The notes beneath the pieces were generated by a model. It was not told where the DNA came from and searched no databases. It worked only from the letters and a program-made list of their open reading frames with translations. Shown here one piece after another: positions 1 through 6,916 of a DNA stretch of 21,775 nt. Location: positions 1 through 21,775 of the forward strand of contig JAKAMV010000056.1 of NCBI GenBank assembly GCA_021812735.1, read 5' to 3'. This DNA is from Chloroflexota bacterium (GTDB lineage: Bacteria; Chloroflexota; Limnocylindria; Limnocylindrales; CSP1-4). Every line of letters starts with the position of its first letter. Positions within the stretch are counted from its first letter, which is position 1. The position numbers and the translations under genes are program-made.

Positions 1-468
1 GCGCCCGGTCCGCAGCATCGCCGCGATGATCCGGAGGCCGTCCTCGAAGCGATCGAACCGGCGCTCCCACGGGAAGTCGTAGGCGTCGAACTCGGGCCGA
101 TTCCAGCCGGCGCCCAGCCCGAGGACGACGCGCCCGCCGGACACGTCGTCGAGCGTCTCCGCCATCTTGGCGAGCAGCGCGGGGTTCCGGTAGGGCATGG
201 CGGTGACGTAGGTGCCCAGACGGACGCGCGAGGTGACGGCGGCGAGCGCGGCGAGCAGCGTCCACGACTCCCACGCTCCGCTCCATTCGCGCTCGGGCTC
301 GCCGAAGCCGACGTGGTCGGAGACCCAGACCGCGTCGAAGCCCGACGCCTCCGCGGCTGACGCCATGGCGGCGATGTCCGCCCAGCGGGGCGTCGCGCCG
401 TCCATGCCACTCTCCGTGTACGGCAGGTTGAGGCCCAGTGAGGGCCAGGCAGGCGGATCGTCGACCAT
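1..468 (-). CDS. LLM-class (luciferase-like, probably F420-dependent) oxidoreductase, N-terminal part
   Basis: The first 156 residues are present; the gene runs off the left edge, so the C-terminal half is missing. The translation shows the bacterial-luciferase barrel pattern: GLNLPY near residue 12, FDAVWVSDH at 44-52, a YRNPALLAKMAETLD stretch around 93-107, and GLGAGWNRPEF at 117-127, which is typical of the F420-dependent LLM branch. These enzymes are cytosolic and move hydride between a reduced flavin or deazaflavin and an organic substrate; the substrate cannot be told from sequence. The ATG at 468 is preceded by GGAGG (478-482) nine bases upstream, which fixes the start. An FMN-dependent monooxygenase of the same superfamily is the alternative. 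It lies 50 bases downstream of the S4-domain gene on the same strand and could be co-transcribed with it. Confidence 0.88.
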   Translation of the reverse strand, partial: MVDDPPAWPSLGLNLPYTESGMDGATPRWADIAAMASAAEASGFDAVWVSDHVGFGEPEREWSGAWESWTLLAALAAVTSRVRLGTYVTAMPYRNPALLAKMAETLDDVSGGRVVLGLGAGWNRPEFDAYDFPWERRFDRFEDGLRIIAAMLRTGR

Positions 469-477
469 GCGGGATTG

Positions 478-482
478 CCTCC
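478..482 (-). promoter_or_regulatory. Shine-Dalgarno site of the LLM oxidoreductase
   Basis: GGAGG on the minus strand, nine bases before the ATG at 468. It decides the start of the gene. Confidence 0.7.
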
Positions 483-518
483 GTGCTGCCTGGGGCGTCC
501 TCGGCGAGCCGCGCGCGA

Positions 519-902
519 TCAGCGGTCGGCCGACCGCCGCAGGCGGTCCATCTCGCGCCGAAGCCGCTTGCCTGGCCGGCCCTCGCCGCGGACGCGCTGG
601 ATCTCGACCACGGTCGCGTCGCGCACGACCGGCGGGCTGTGGTCCTCGTAGCACGTCACGGCGATCGGGGCGCCCACCCGCGACTCGATCGGCCGCAGCA
701 CCTCCAGGATGCGCTCTCGGTCCGCGATGAACGCGTCGACGCGATCGCCCGCGCGGACCTTCGTCGACGGCTTCGCCTGCGATCCGTTCACGCGGACGTG
801 GCCGCCCTCGCACAGCTGTGTCGCGAGCGGGCGAGTCTTCACCAGACGCACGGCGCACAGCCAGCGGTCGATGCGGGTCTCGGCAGCGGCGGCTTCGGTC
901 AT
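519..902 (-). CDS. S4-domain RNA-binding protein, HslR (Hsp15)-like
   Basis: A 127-residue protein. An S4 RNA-binding domain spans about residues 9-60, with RIDRWLCAVRLVKTR at the start and GGHVRVNGSQAKPSTKVRAGDRV in the middle. The C-terminal tail GRPGKRLRREMDRLRR resembles the basic tail of HslR, which in E. coli binds 50S subunits carrying stalled nascent chains. Length matches the HslR family (about 130 aa). The reading frame is open further upstream to 1001, but the residues before 902 are not S4-like, so I start at the ATG at 902. No good ribosome site precedes it; instead CATCCT sits seven bases upstream, as at other possibly leaderless starts here. Family membership is firm; a heat-shock or ribosome-rescue role is inferred from the family. 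Confidence 0.85.
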   Translation of the reverse strand: MTEAAAAETRIDRWLCAVRLVKTRPLATQLCEGGHVRVNGSQAKPSTKVRAGDRVDAFIADRERILEVLRPIESRVGAPIAVTCYEDHSPPVVRDATVVEIQRVRGEGRPGKRLRREMDRLRRSADR

Positions 903-1034
903 GCGCTCAAGGATGGCACGGCTGAAGCCGACGAAGATCGCGTCGCCAGCTCCGGCGCCGTCCCGCTCCCTGTCCAGGCCTCGCCCGGCGGCTTCGGTCA
1001 CCCTAGGCGGGGCCAGGCCGCGCGGTTCGCGTGC

Positions 1035-1259
1035 TCAGCCCGAGTCTCCCGTGGCTGTCTCGTGGATGCCGATCGAGGCAGGCGCGGTTCGCAGGTCCAC
1101 CACCTCGTGACCGCGAAGTGCCTCGAGGAAGGGCTGGAAGCTTCCGCACACCAGGCAACGCAGGGTCGGGCCGTCGACCTCGACCTCGCTGACGCCGGAC
1201 GCCCGCTCGATCTGCCGGACGGGGGGCACGCCGACGAAGGTGACTTCCACTCGCTCACC
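1035..1259 (-). pseudogene. Remnant of an ABC-transporter ATP-binding subunit (C-terminal end only)
   Basis: About 74 codons read like the C-terminal accessory domain of ABC-2 type (drug or multidrug export) ATPases: a GERVEVTF strand, a GVSEVEVDGPTLRCLV hairpin, FQPFLEALRGHEVVDLRTAPASI, then a short tail before the stop at 1035. In intact proteins this segment follows the nucleotide-binding domain. Here no Walker A, signature or Walker B motif precedes it; the upstream frame (1260-1424) is arginine/alanine-rich and has no family resemblance. I call it a decayed fragment, not a small gene. No start codon or ribosome site can be defended. Recognition is from residue pattern only. Confidence 0.6.
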
Positions 1260-1482
1260 CGGAAGGCGGTGCGCTCGACCCGGCGCTACGGTGGAGGTGC
1301 AGGGCGCGGAGTCGGTGCAGGCCCCGCGGCCAGCCGCGGCCGCGGCTCGCCGGGAGGGGCCGCCTCGGACCAACGGCTGTCCGCGGGCCCTCGTCGAGTG
1401 GCCATCGGCCGGGTCCTCGCGCACGCCTCGCTCCGCGCACAGCCGTCGACCCGACGCTGGGCCCGATCCCCACGATCAGGCG
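1260..1482. other. Gene-free stretch with no recognisable content
   Basis: Between the ABC remnant and the PIN toxin. Open frames here give low-complexity Arg/Ala/Gly/Pro translations and no motif. The lost 5' part of the ABC gene presumably lay here. Confidence 0.5.
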
Positions 1483-1893
1483 TCACACGCCGGGCGACAC
1501 CGTCCGCAGGCCGGCCAGTCGGGCCGCCGCCTGGCGATCGTCGTAGCTCAGGAAGCCGTCGACCGGCCCGAGGTCGACGGCGGCTGCGACGTGGATCGCG
1601 TCAAGCGCGCGGAGCCCCGGCTCGGCGAGGGCCCCGGCCGCCAGGAGCAGCGCCCGGTCGAGCGGCTGCAGGGCGACCGCGTCGAGGACCTCCCCGGCGC
1701 GCGCCATCAGGACGTCCGGGTCCAGCCGGGGGTCCCGGTCGGCCGCGCGCCGAACGGCGCGAGGGACCTCGGTGAGCACCAGCTCACTTGAGACGAGGTC
1801 GGCGTCGGCCAGGAAGGCGCGCAGCGCCATGCTCTCGGGCTCGTCGCGCACCAGCTTGACCAGCGCGGACGCGTCCGCGTAGAACAGCGCCAC
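1483..1893 (-). CDS. PIN-domain ribonuclease toxin, VapC family
   Basis: A 136-residue PIN-domain protein. All four acidic positions expected for the metal site are visible: D7 (FYADASALVK), E42 (LTEVPRA), D98 (LDAIHVAAA) and D118/D119 (LSYDDRQAA). VapC toxins cleave RNA, often tRNA or rRNA, and are neutralised by the antitoxin encoded just upstream. The start is a GTG at 1893, three bases after the antitoxin stop, with GAGGG in the antitoxin tail as ribosome site. Antitoxin-then-toxin order with minimal spacing is the standard type II arrangement. The RNA target cannot be inferred. Confidence 0.9.
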   Translation of the reverse strand: MALFYADASALVKLVRDEPESMALRAFLADADLVSSELVLTEVPRAVRRAADRDPRLDPDVLMARAGEVLDAVALQPLDRALLLAAGALAEPGLRALDAIHVAAAVDLGPVDGFLSYDDRQAAARLAGLRTVSPGV

Positions 1894-1896
1894 GGC

Positions 1897-2169
1897 TCAG
1901 CCCTCGCGGCGGATCTCGTCCAGGGCGCGGCTCAGCGCGCGGGGGTCGCCCTCCATCGGCAGCGGCGGGGGCAGCCCGCGGCGCGCCGGGCGAGCCACCC
2001 GCCCGGCGGCGATCAGCCGGTCCAGGGCGGCGCCCGTGCTCGGCGCCGGGCCGAGCTCGGCGACGGGCCGGTTGCGGTCGGTCACCAGCAGGCGCTCGCC
2101 GCGCTCGACGCGGCGCAGGTAGCGGCTCAGGTTCTGGCGCAGCTCGGCGACGCCGACGGTGTTGTCCAT
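1897..2169 (-). CDS. Phd/YefM-family antitoxin
   Basis: A 90-residue antitoxin. Residues 4-40 show the Phd/YefM DNA-binding fold: VGVAELRQNLSRYLRRV, then GERLLVTDRNRPVAELGP. The remainder is basic and proline-rich and ends in DPRALSRALDEIRREG, the likely toxin-binding part. It should bind and neutralise the PIN toxin encoded downstream and repress its own promoter. I start at the ATG at 2169 because the residues upstream are not family-like. There is no ribosome site; TACCTT (2182-2177) ends seven bases before the ATG, so the message may be leaderless. It faces a second antitoxin gene across a 66-bp control region. Confidence 0.88.
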   Translation of the reverse strand: MDNTVGVAELRQNLSRYLRRVERGERLLVTDRNRPVAELGPAPSTGAALDRLIAAGRVARPARRGLPPPLPMEGDPRALSRALDEIRREG

Positions 2170-2235
2170 GTACACGAAGGTAGCACATTGATGGTCTTCG
2201 CGACCATGCCACCTATGGGTGGTACGATGGGTGGC
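2170..2235. promoter_or_regulatory. Shared operator/promoter region between two divergent toxin-antitoxin modules
   Basis: Several symmetric elements are packed in 66 bases. ATGGTC (2191-2196) and GACCAT (2202-2207) form a perfect 6-bp inverted repeat with a 5-base spacer. ATGCCACC (2206-2213) is mirrored by GGTGGCAT (2230-2237). ATGGGTGG occurs twice in direct orientation (2215-2222 and 2227-2234). A -10-like hexamer lies at each end: TACCTT toward the Phd gene (2182-2177) and TACGAT toward the RHH gene (2223-2228), each seven bases before its ATG. Type II antitoxins usually bind such repeats for autoregulation; which antitoxin binds which repeat is inference. Confidence 0.65.
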
Positions 2236-2562
2236 ATGGACAAGACTACGGTCTACCTGAGTGCAGAGCAGAAGGCGGCGCTCGCACGCGCGGCCCAGGC
2301 CGAGGGACGCAGCGAGGCCACGCTGATCCGCGCCGGGATCGACGTCGTGACCGCGCGGCACCGCGTCGGAGAGACCGCAGCCCGATATTCGGCGACGGAA
2401 GACCGAACCCAGAGCGGCGACGACGCCGCGCCGAGTCGGCCACGGTGGGTGTCAAGAGAGGTCTTCCTGCGGGACATCGTCCGCATCCAAGCGGATCCCG
2501 GCCTCCGCGCGGAGCTCCGCGAGCTCGCGCCGGACACAACCGATGACCTGCCCGACCGATGA
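2236..2562 (+). CDS. Ribbon-helix-helix antitoxin, VapB/CopG-like
   Basis: A 108-residue protein whose first 45 residues look like a ribbon-helix-helix domain: the beta-strand MDKTTVYLS, then helices AEQKAALARAAQAEGRSEATLIRAGIDVV. The rest (RYSATEDRTQ onward) is acidic and ends in LRDIVRIQADPGLRAELREL, suited to wrapping a PIN toxin. It overlaps the downstream PIN gene by four bases (ATGA), so the pair is translationally coupled. The ATG at 2236 matches the usual start of the domain; upstream in-frame ATGs lie in the operator repeats. It is expected to be a DNA-binding antitoxin that autoregulates the module. Confidence 0.85.
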   Translation: MDKTTVYLSAEQKAALARAAQAEGRSEATLIRAGIDVVTARHRVGETAARYSATEDRTQSGDDAAPSRPRWVSREVFLRDIVRIQADPGLRAELRELAPDTTDDLPDR

Positions 2563-2945
2563 GCGACGGCCTCGTTGACACGAGTTGGTTCATCGCGCTC
2601 GAAGCCAGGCGGCCACTGCGGACCGATCTCGTGCCAGACCGATTGGCGCTTTCTGTCATCACGATCGGCGCGCTGCGCGCCGGCGTCCTCGCAGCGAGTG
2701 ACCTCGAGACTCGGGATCGGCGGCTGGGCACGCTCGCCTGGGCTCTGGCCCTCGATCCCGTGCCGATCGACGACGCTGTCGCCGCAGCCTGGGCGCGGCT
2801 CCGCGTCGTGCTTCGGGATCGCGGTGAGCGGATGGATGTGAACGATTCGTGGATCGCCGCGACGGCGATCGCACTCGGCGTGCCCGTGGTCACGCGGGAC
2901 GAGGGCTACGTGGCTGTGCCGGGCCTCGAGGTCATCCGCGTCTGA
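2559..2945 (+). CDS. PIN-domain protein, VapC family, with one catalytic acid replaced
   Basis: A 128-residue PIN-domain protein partnered with the RHH antitoxin. Acidic positions D7 (GLVDTSWF), D96 (MDVNDSWIAA) and D114 (VVTRDEGY) are present. The second conserved acid, usually Glu in a T-x-x-E-L-x-x-G-V pattern, reads ITIGALRAGV, so Ala sits at residue 38 (codon GCG at 2670-2672). It shares little with the PIN protein at 1483-1893 and belongs to a different antitoxin class, so the two modules look independent and not duplicated. If the Glu is truly missing, nuclease activity may be weakened or lost. Confidence 0.88.
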   Translation: MSDGLVDTSWFIALEARRPLRTDLVPDRLALSVITIGALRAGVLAASDLETRDRRLGTLAWALALDPVPIDDAVAAAWARLRVVLRDRGERMDVNDSWIAATAIALGVPVVTRDEGYVAVPGLEVIRV

Positions 2946-2992
2946 CTGGCTGGCGCCCCACAGGGTCGGTGTCGCCATTCGGCCACCGGATC

Positions 2993-2998
2993 TATGCT
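2993..2998 (+). promoter_or_regulatory. Possible -10 element of the zwf operon
   Basis: TATGCT in an otherwise GC-rich gap after the PIN gene, 76 bases before the chosen zwf start. No clear -35 is seen. The same hexamer occurs before the S51-family gene at 16925-16920. Confidence 0.4.
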
Positions 2999-3074
2999 CT
3001 AGCCGCACTGCGGCCGTCACCGCCGCCCCTCGGAGATGCCCGATGTCCAGCCGCCACGTCGAGACCCGATAGCG

Positions 3075-4760
3075 ATGGCGCGCGCAAAGACCACGGCTGA
3101 CGCTCCGGCCCCCGCGGCGCCCGCTCCGGCCCAGACGCCGGCACCGACGGCCCCGCGAAAGGACGCGCCGCGCACGATGCGCGAGCTCCGCGAGGCCACC
3201 GATGCGCGCCGCAGGGCGCGGGTGGACAAGGGGCTCGAGAACCCGCTCCGGGAGGGGCTGCGGCTGGAGCGCGTGCCGGATCCGAACATCTTCGTGCTGT
3301 TCGGCGCCACGGGCGACCTGGCCCACCGCAAGGTGATCCCGGCGGTGTTCCAGCTGTGGCGGACGCACCTGCTGCCGCACGAGATCACGATCGTCTGCGT
3401 GGGTCGTCGCCCGTACACCGACGAGGCGTTCCGCGAGGAGCTCAAGGCGAGCCTGGACAAGTTCTCGCGCGTGCTGCCGGTCGACGAGGACGCCTGGGCC
3501 GACCTCGCGTCGCGGGTCGTCTACCACCGCGGCGACTTCAACGACCCGGCCACCTATGCCGCGCTCGCTGACCGGCTCGACGGGATCGACATCGAGGGCG
3601 GCACGCGGGGCAACCGGCTGTACTACCTCGCCACTCAGCCCTCCGCCTTCCCCGAGATCATCGCCCAGCTGGGCCGGGCCGGCCTCGACCACGAGCACCA
3701 CGAGGGCGGCTGGCGGCGGCTGGTCATCGAGAAGCCGTTCGGCCGCGACCTCGACTCCGCGATCCGGCTCAATCGCGAGGTGGGCAAGGTCTTCCGGGAG
3801 CGGCAGGTCTACCGCATCGACCACTACCTGGGCAAGGAGACGGTCCGCAACCTGCTGGTCTTCCGGTTCGGCAACGGCATCTTCGAGCCCATCTGGAACC
3901 GCCGCCACATCGACCACGTGCAGATCACGGTTGCCGAGTCGATCGGCATCGAGGGGCGAGGCGCGTTCTACGAGGAGACGGGCGCGAGCCGAGACTTCCT
4001 CCAGAACCACCTGCTGCAGCTGCTGAGCCTGGTGGCGATGGAGCCGCCCACCAACTTCGACGCGGACGCCCTGCGGGACGAGAAGGTCAAGGTGATCCGC
4101 GCGATCCCCGAGATGAGCCCCGCGCAGGTCCGCCGCGACGTCGTGCGCGGCCAATACGGCCCGGGCTGGGTGTCGGGCAAGCCCGTGGTGGGCTACCGCT
4201 CGGAGCCCAACGTGGACCCGGCGTCCGAGACCGAGACGTTCATCGCGGCCCGCCTCTCGATCGACGACTGGCGCTGGTCCGGGATCCCGTTCTACCTGCG
4301 CATGGGCAAACGGCTCCCCAAGCGGGCGACGGAGATCGCCATCCAGTTCAAGGAGGTCCCCCACCAGCTGTTCCGGGATTCCGCGTCCGATCCGGAGCCG
4401 AACCTGCTCGCGATGCGGATCCAGCCCGACGAGGGGATCATGCTGCGCTTCGGGGCCAAGGTCCCGGGCCTGGGGATCGACGTCCGCAACGTGACCATGG
4501 ACTTCACCTACGGCTCCGCGTTCCAGACAGACTCGCCCGACGCGTACGAGACGCTGATCCTCGACGCGCTGCTCGGCGACGCCTCGCTGTTCACCCGCGC
4601 CGACGAGGTGGAGCAGGCGTGGTCGATCGTGGACCCGATCATCGCGACCTGGGCCGAGGAGGCCAGCCCCGACTTCCCGAGCTACGAGGCCGGGACCTGG
4701 GGGCCGGAAGCGGCCGACGACCTCCTCGCGCGCGAGGGACGTCGGTGGCGCCGGATCTGA
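3075..4760 (+). CDS. zwf: Glucose-6-phosphate 1-dehydrogenase
   Basis: Oxidises glucose-6-phosphate to 6-phosphogluconolactone with NAD(P)+, the entry step of the oxidative pentose-phosphate pathway. The nucleotide-binding loop is FGATGDLAHRK (76-86). EKPFGRD (219-225) and the active-site signature RIDHYLGKE (247-255) are exact, and the C-terminal domain runs to the end (561 aa). About 70 residues before the Rossmann fold are unusual: an Ala/Pro-rich tail (residues 9-30) then a basic stretch RELREATDARRRARVDKG. An in-frame ATG at 3036 would add 13 residues, but those codons include ATA and CGA, odd for this genome, and GGAG there abuts the ATG, so 3075 is preferred. It overlaps opcA by 16 bases. 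Function is certain; the exact start is not. Confidence 0.95.
   Translation: MARAKTTADAPAPAAPAPAQTPAPTAPRKDAPRTMRELREATDARRRARVDKGLENPLREGLRLERVPDPNIFVLFGATGDLAHRKVIPAVFQLWRTHLLPHEITIVCVGRRPYTDEAFREELKASLDKFSRVLPVDEDAWADLASRVVYHRGDFNDPATYAALADRLDGIDIEGGTRGNRLYYLATQPSAFPEIIAQLGRAGLDHEHHEGGWRRLVIEKPFGRDLDSAIRLNREVGKVFRERQVYRIDHYLGKETVRNLLVFRFGNGIFEPIWNRRHIDHVQITVAESIGIEGRGAFYEETGASRDFLQNHLLQLLSLVAMEPPTNFDADALRDEKVKVIRAIPEMSPAQVRRDVVRGQYGPGWVSGKPVVGYRSEPNVDPASETETFIAARLSIDDWRWSGIPFYLRMGKRLPKRATEIAIQFKEVPHQLFRDSASDPEPNLLAMRIQPDEGIMLRFGAKVPGLGIDVRNVTMDFTYGSAFQTDSPDAYETLILDALLGDASLFTRADEVEQAWSIVDPIIATWAEEASPDFPSYEAGTWGPEAADDLLAREGRRWRRI
4734..4739 (+). promoter_or_regulatory. Ribosome binding site deciding the opcA start
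   Basis: GAGGGA lies five bases before the GTG at 4745, inside the end of zwf. It supports a start there and not at the far-upstream in-frame ATG at 4619, which lies in zwf coding sequence. Confidence 0.6.
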
Positions 4761-6088
4761 GCACCCCGGACAAGCCCGCCCCGGGCACGATCCTCGCGGT
4801 CGGCACGCGGGCCACCGGCGGTCGCGTCGAGCCCCTGACCCCGGCCCGACCGGGCGAGCCGCAGCTGCGCTGGCAGTCGCGCGCGAACACGATCGACGCC
4901 ATCGAGAAGGAGCTCAGCCGGATCTGGGCGCAGCCGACGCTGGTGCACGACGCCGACCACGAGCGCCCGGTCCGGCAGGCCGCGGCGCGGACCAGCGTGA
5001 TGAACCTGGTGGTCGTGGCCAGCGACACCGAGACCGCCGCCCGCACCGCCGAGACGATCAGCCGGCTGACGGGCCGGCACCCGTCCCGGACGATCGTGGT
5101 GCTCGTGGCCGACCCGGACGGACCGCCCTGGCTGGACGGGCGGATCCAGGCGCACTGCATGCTGCCGCGCCCCGACGCCCCGGAGTCGTGCAGCGAGATG
5201 ATCTCCCTGGCCGCGGGCGGCGAGACGGGGCGACACCTCGCAGCGCTGGTGACGCCGCTCCTGGTCCACGACCTGCCGGTCACCACGTGGTGGCCGGCCG
5301 AGCCGCCGCTGACCACCGACGTGGCCGACGAGCTGCTCGAGCAGACCGACCGGCTGGTGGTGGACGGCTCGGCCTGGACCGCGGACGGGCTCGTCCGGCT
5401 GCGCCAGCTCGCCGCGCTCCACGACCGGTTCCCGCGGCTCTCGATCCGCGACTTCGGCTTCGTGCGCCAGTCGCGCTGGCGCGAGGCCATCGCCACGGTG
5501 TTCGACCTGCCCGACTTCCTGCCCTACCTGGGCTACGTGCGGCGCGTGTCGGTCACCTACGGCACGCGAGACGAGACCGGCGCGCCCGGCACCACCAACA
5601 TCGTGAAGCCGCTGTACCACGTTGCGTGGCTGGCATCGCGGCTCGGCATGCGGGTGGTCTCACCCCTGGCGCCGGTCGTGTCGCGGGGCTCGGCGCAGCG
5701 GCTGCGGCCGGGCGAGAAGCCGCCTCTCCACCGCGGGCTGGCGGCCAAGCTGCACGACCAGCGGTCGGGCGAGGTGGGCGTCGTGATCCGCCCACTGGCG
5801 TCGTCCTCCCCCGCCGGCACCACGCTGCGGGTGGAGATCCTCGCCGAGCGGCGCGGCTCCGAGCTCCGCGCGGACGTCACCGCCGAGGCCGAGAACGTCC
5901 ACGTCCACGCCTGGCTGGATGGGGTGGAGGCGCTGGACCGCACCTTCAAGGCACCCCGCCGAGGCGACATCGACCTGCTCTCGGAGGCGATCGAGGGCAG
6001 CGGTCGCGATGCCGTGGCGGTGGAGACGCTGCGCATGGCCGCGAGGCTCGCCGGGAGCGCCGGCGGTCGCGACCCACGCCCCGCCTGA
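4745..6088 (+). CDS. opcA: Glucose-6-phosphate dehydrogenase assembly protein OpcA
   Basis: A 447-residue protein of the OpcA family, known in cyanobacteria and actinobacteria as an activator or assembly factor for G6PDH. Recognisable stretches include RTSVMNLVVVASD (about 83-95), PSRTIVVLVADPDGPPWLDGRIQAHCMLP, LLVHDLPVTTWWPAEPP, DRLVVDGSAW, SIRDFGFVRQSRWREAIATVFD and the tail ALDRTFKAPRRGDIDLLSEAIE. Start is GTG at 4745, overlapping zwf by 16 bases, so translation is coupled to its partner enzyme, which strongly supports the assignment. No membrane segment is seen, so it is expected to be cytosolic and to contact zwf protein. The exact molecular role of OpcA is less well settled than its genetic link to G6PDH. 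Confidence 0.93.
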   Translation: MAPDLSTPDKPAPGTILAVGTRATGGRVEPLTPARPGEPQLRWQSRANTIDAIEKELSRIWAQPTLVHDADHERPVRQAAARTSVMNLVVVASDTETAARTAETISRLTGRHPSRTIVVLVADPDGPPWLDGRIQAHCMLPRPDAPESCSEMISLAAGGETGRHLAALVTPLLVHDLPVTTWWPAEPPLTTDVADELLEQTDRLVVDGSAWTADGLVRLRQLAALHDRFPRLSIRDFGFVRQSRWREAIATVFDLPDFLPYLGYVRRVSVTYGTRDETGAPGTTNIVKPLYHVAWLASRLGMRVVSPLAPVVSRGSAQRLRPGEKPPLHRGLAAKLHDQRSGEVGVVIRPLASSSPAGTTLRVEILAERRGSELRADVTAEAENVHVHAWLDGVEALDRTFKAPRRGDIDLLSEAIEGSGRDAVAVETLRMAARLAGSAGGRDPRPA

Positions 6089-6138
6089 GCACGCCGCACA
6101 GGCCATCCGCGCCACGGCTCGCGCCGCGCCGCAACCAC

Positions 6139-6143
6139 GGAGG
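6139..6143 (+). promoter_or_regulatory. Ribosome binding site of pgl
   Basis: GGAGG five bases before the ATG at 6149, a canonical site within the operon. Confidence 0.65.
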
Positions 6144-6148
6144 CAACG

Positions 6149-6916
6149 ATGACCAAGCCCACCACGTCCATCGTCCCCACGCCTGGGGACGTGTCCGTCG
6201 CCGCCGCCAGATTCATCGTCGATCGGCTCGCCGAGGCCCTCGACGCGCGCGGCGTGGCGCACTGGTGCACGACCGGCGGGTCGTCGGCGCCCGGGATCTA
6301 CCGAGCGCTCCGCGCCGCGCCGCTGCGCGACGCGCTGGACTGGTCAAGCGTCCACACGTGGTGGGGCGACGACCGGTTCGTGCCAGCCGATGACCCCCTG
6401 TCCAACGTCCTGCCGCTCGCCACCGTCCTGCGCGAGCCCGGCGCCGGAGTGGCGATCCCCGACACCAACGTCCATCCCGTCCCAGTCGCGGCGGTGCGGG
6501 CGGCGGGCGGCGGGCCGGCGGACGCGGCGAGGGCGTACGAGGCGGAGATGCACGACGTCGGGCCGGCCTCGGGCCCGGACGGCCTGCCGGCCTTCGACCT
6601 GATCATCCTGGGCGTGGGGCCCGACGGCCACATCCTGTCGGTGTTCCCGGGCTCGGCCGTGTTCGACGCTGCTGCGTGGGTGGAGCCGGTGCCCGCGCCC
6701 ATGCACGTCGAGCCGCACCTCCCGCGCGTGACGATCCACCCGCGGCTGTTGTCCGCCGCCCGGTCGGTGCTGGTGGTGACGACTGGGGCCGGCAAGGCGG
6801 CCGTGCTGGCACAGGCGTGGGTCGGCGGCGATCCCCGCGAGCTGCCGCTCCGGGCGACGCTCCTGCCGCAGACGACCTGGCTGCTCGACGAGGCGGCGGC
6901 CGTGGGCCTGCGGTGA
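6149..6916 (+). CDS. pgl: 6-phosphogluconolactonase
   Basis: Hydrolyses 6-phosphogluconolactone, the zwf product, to 6-phosphogluconate. The 255-residue protein has the NagB/SugarP_isomerase-type pattern: CTTGGSSAPGIYRAL (40-54), the phosphate-binding loop; WWGDDRFVPADDPLSNV (71-87); and LGVGPDGHILSVFPGS (154-169), which carries the catalytic-loop His (GH). Length is typical of bacterial Pgl. The third gene of the operon, it sits 60 bases after opcA with its own GGAGG site and overlaps the next gene by four bases. Gene order zwf-opcA-pgl is known from actinobacteria, which raises confidence. Glucosamine-6-phosphate deaminase shares the fold but is unlikely in this context. Confidence 0.93.
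   Translation: MTKPTTSIVPTPGDVSVAAARFIVDRLAEALDARGVAHWCTTGGSSAPGIYRALRAAPLRDALDWSSVHTWWGDDRFVPADDPLSNVLPLATVLREPGAGVAIPDTNVHPVPVAAVRAAGGGPADAARAYEAEMHDVGPASGPDGLPAFDLIILGVGPDGHILSVFPGSAVFDAAAWVEPVPAPMHVEPHLPRVTIHPRLLSAARSVLVVTTGAGKAAVLAQAWVGGDPRELPLRATLLPQTTWLLDEAAAVGLR

Noticed and set aside
2253..4364. Long minus-strand open frame (about 700 codons) opposite zwf and the RHH/PIN module
   Set aside because: It is antisense to well-supported genes, its translation is low-complexity (Arg/Val/Asp/His), and high GC alone keeps such frames free of stops.
4619..4744. Upstream ATG extension of opcA
   Set aside because: It lies in another frame of zwf and has no family-like residues; the GTG at 4745 has a good ribosome site.
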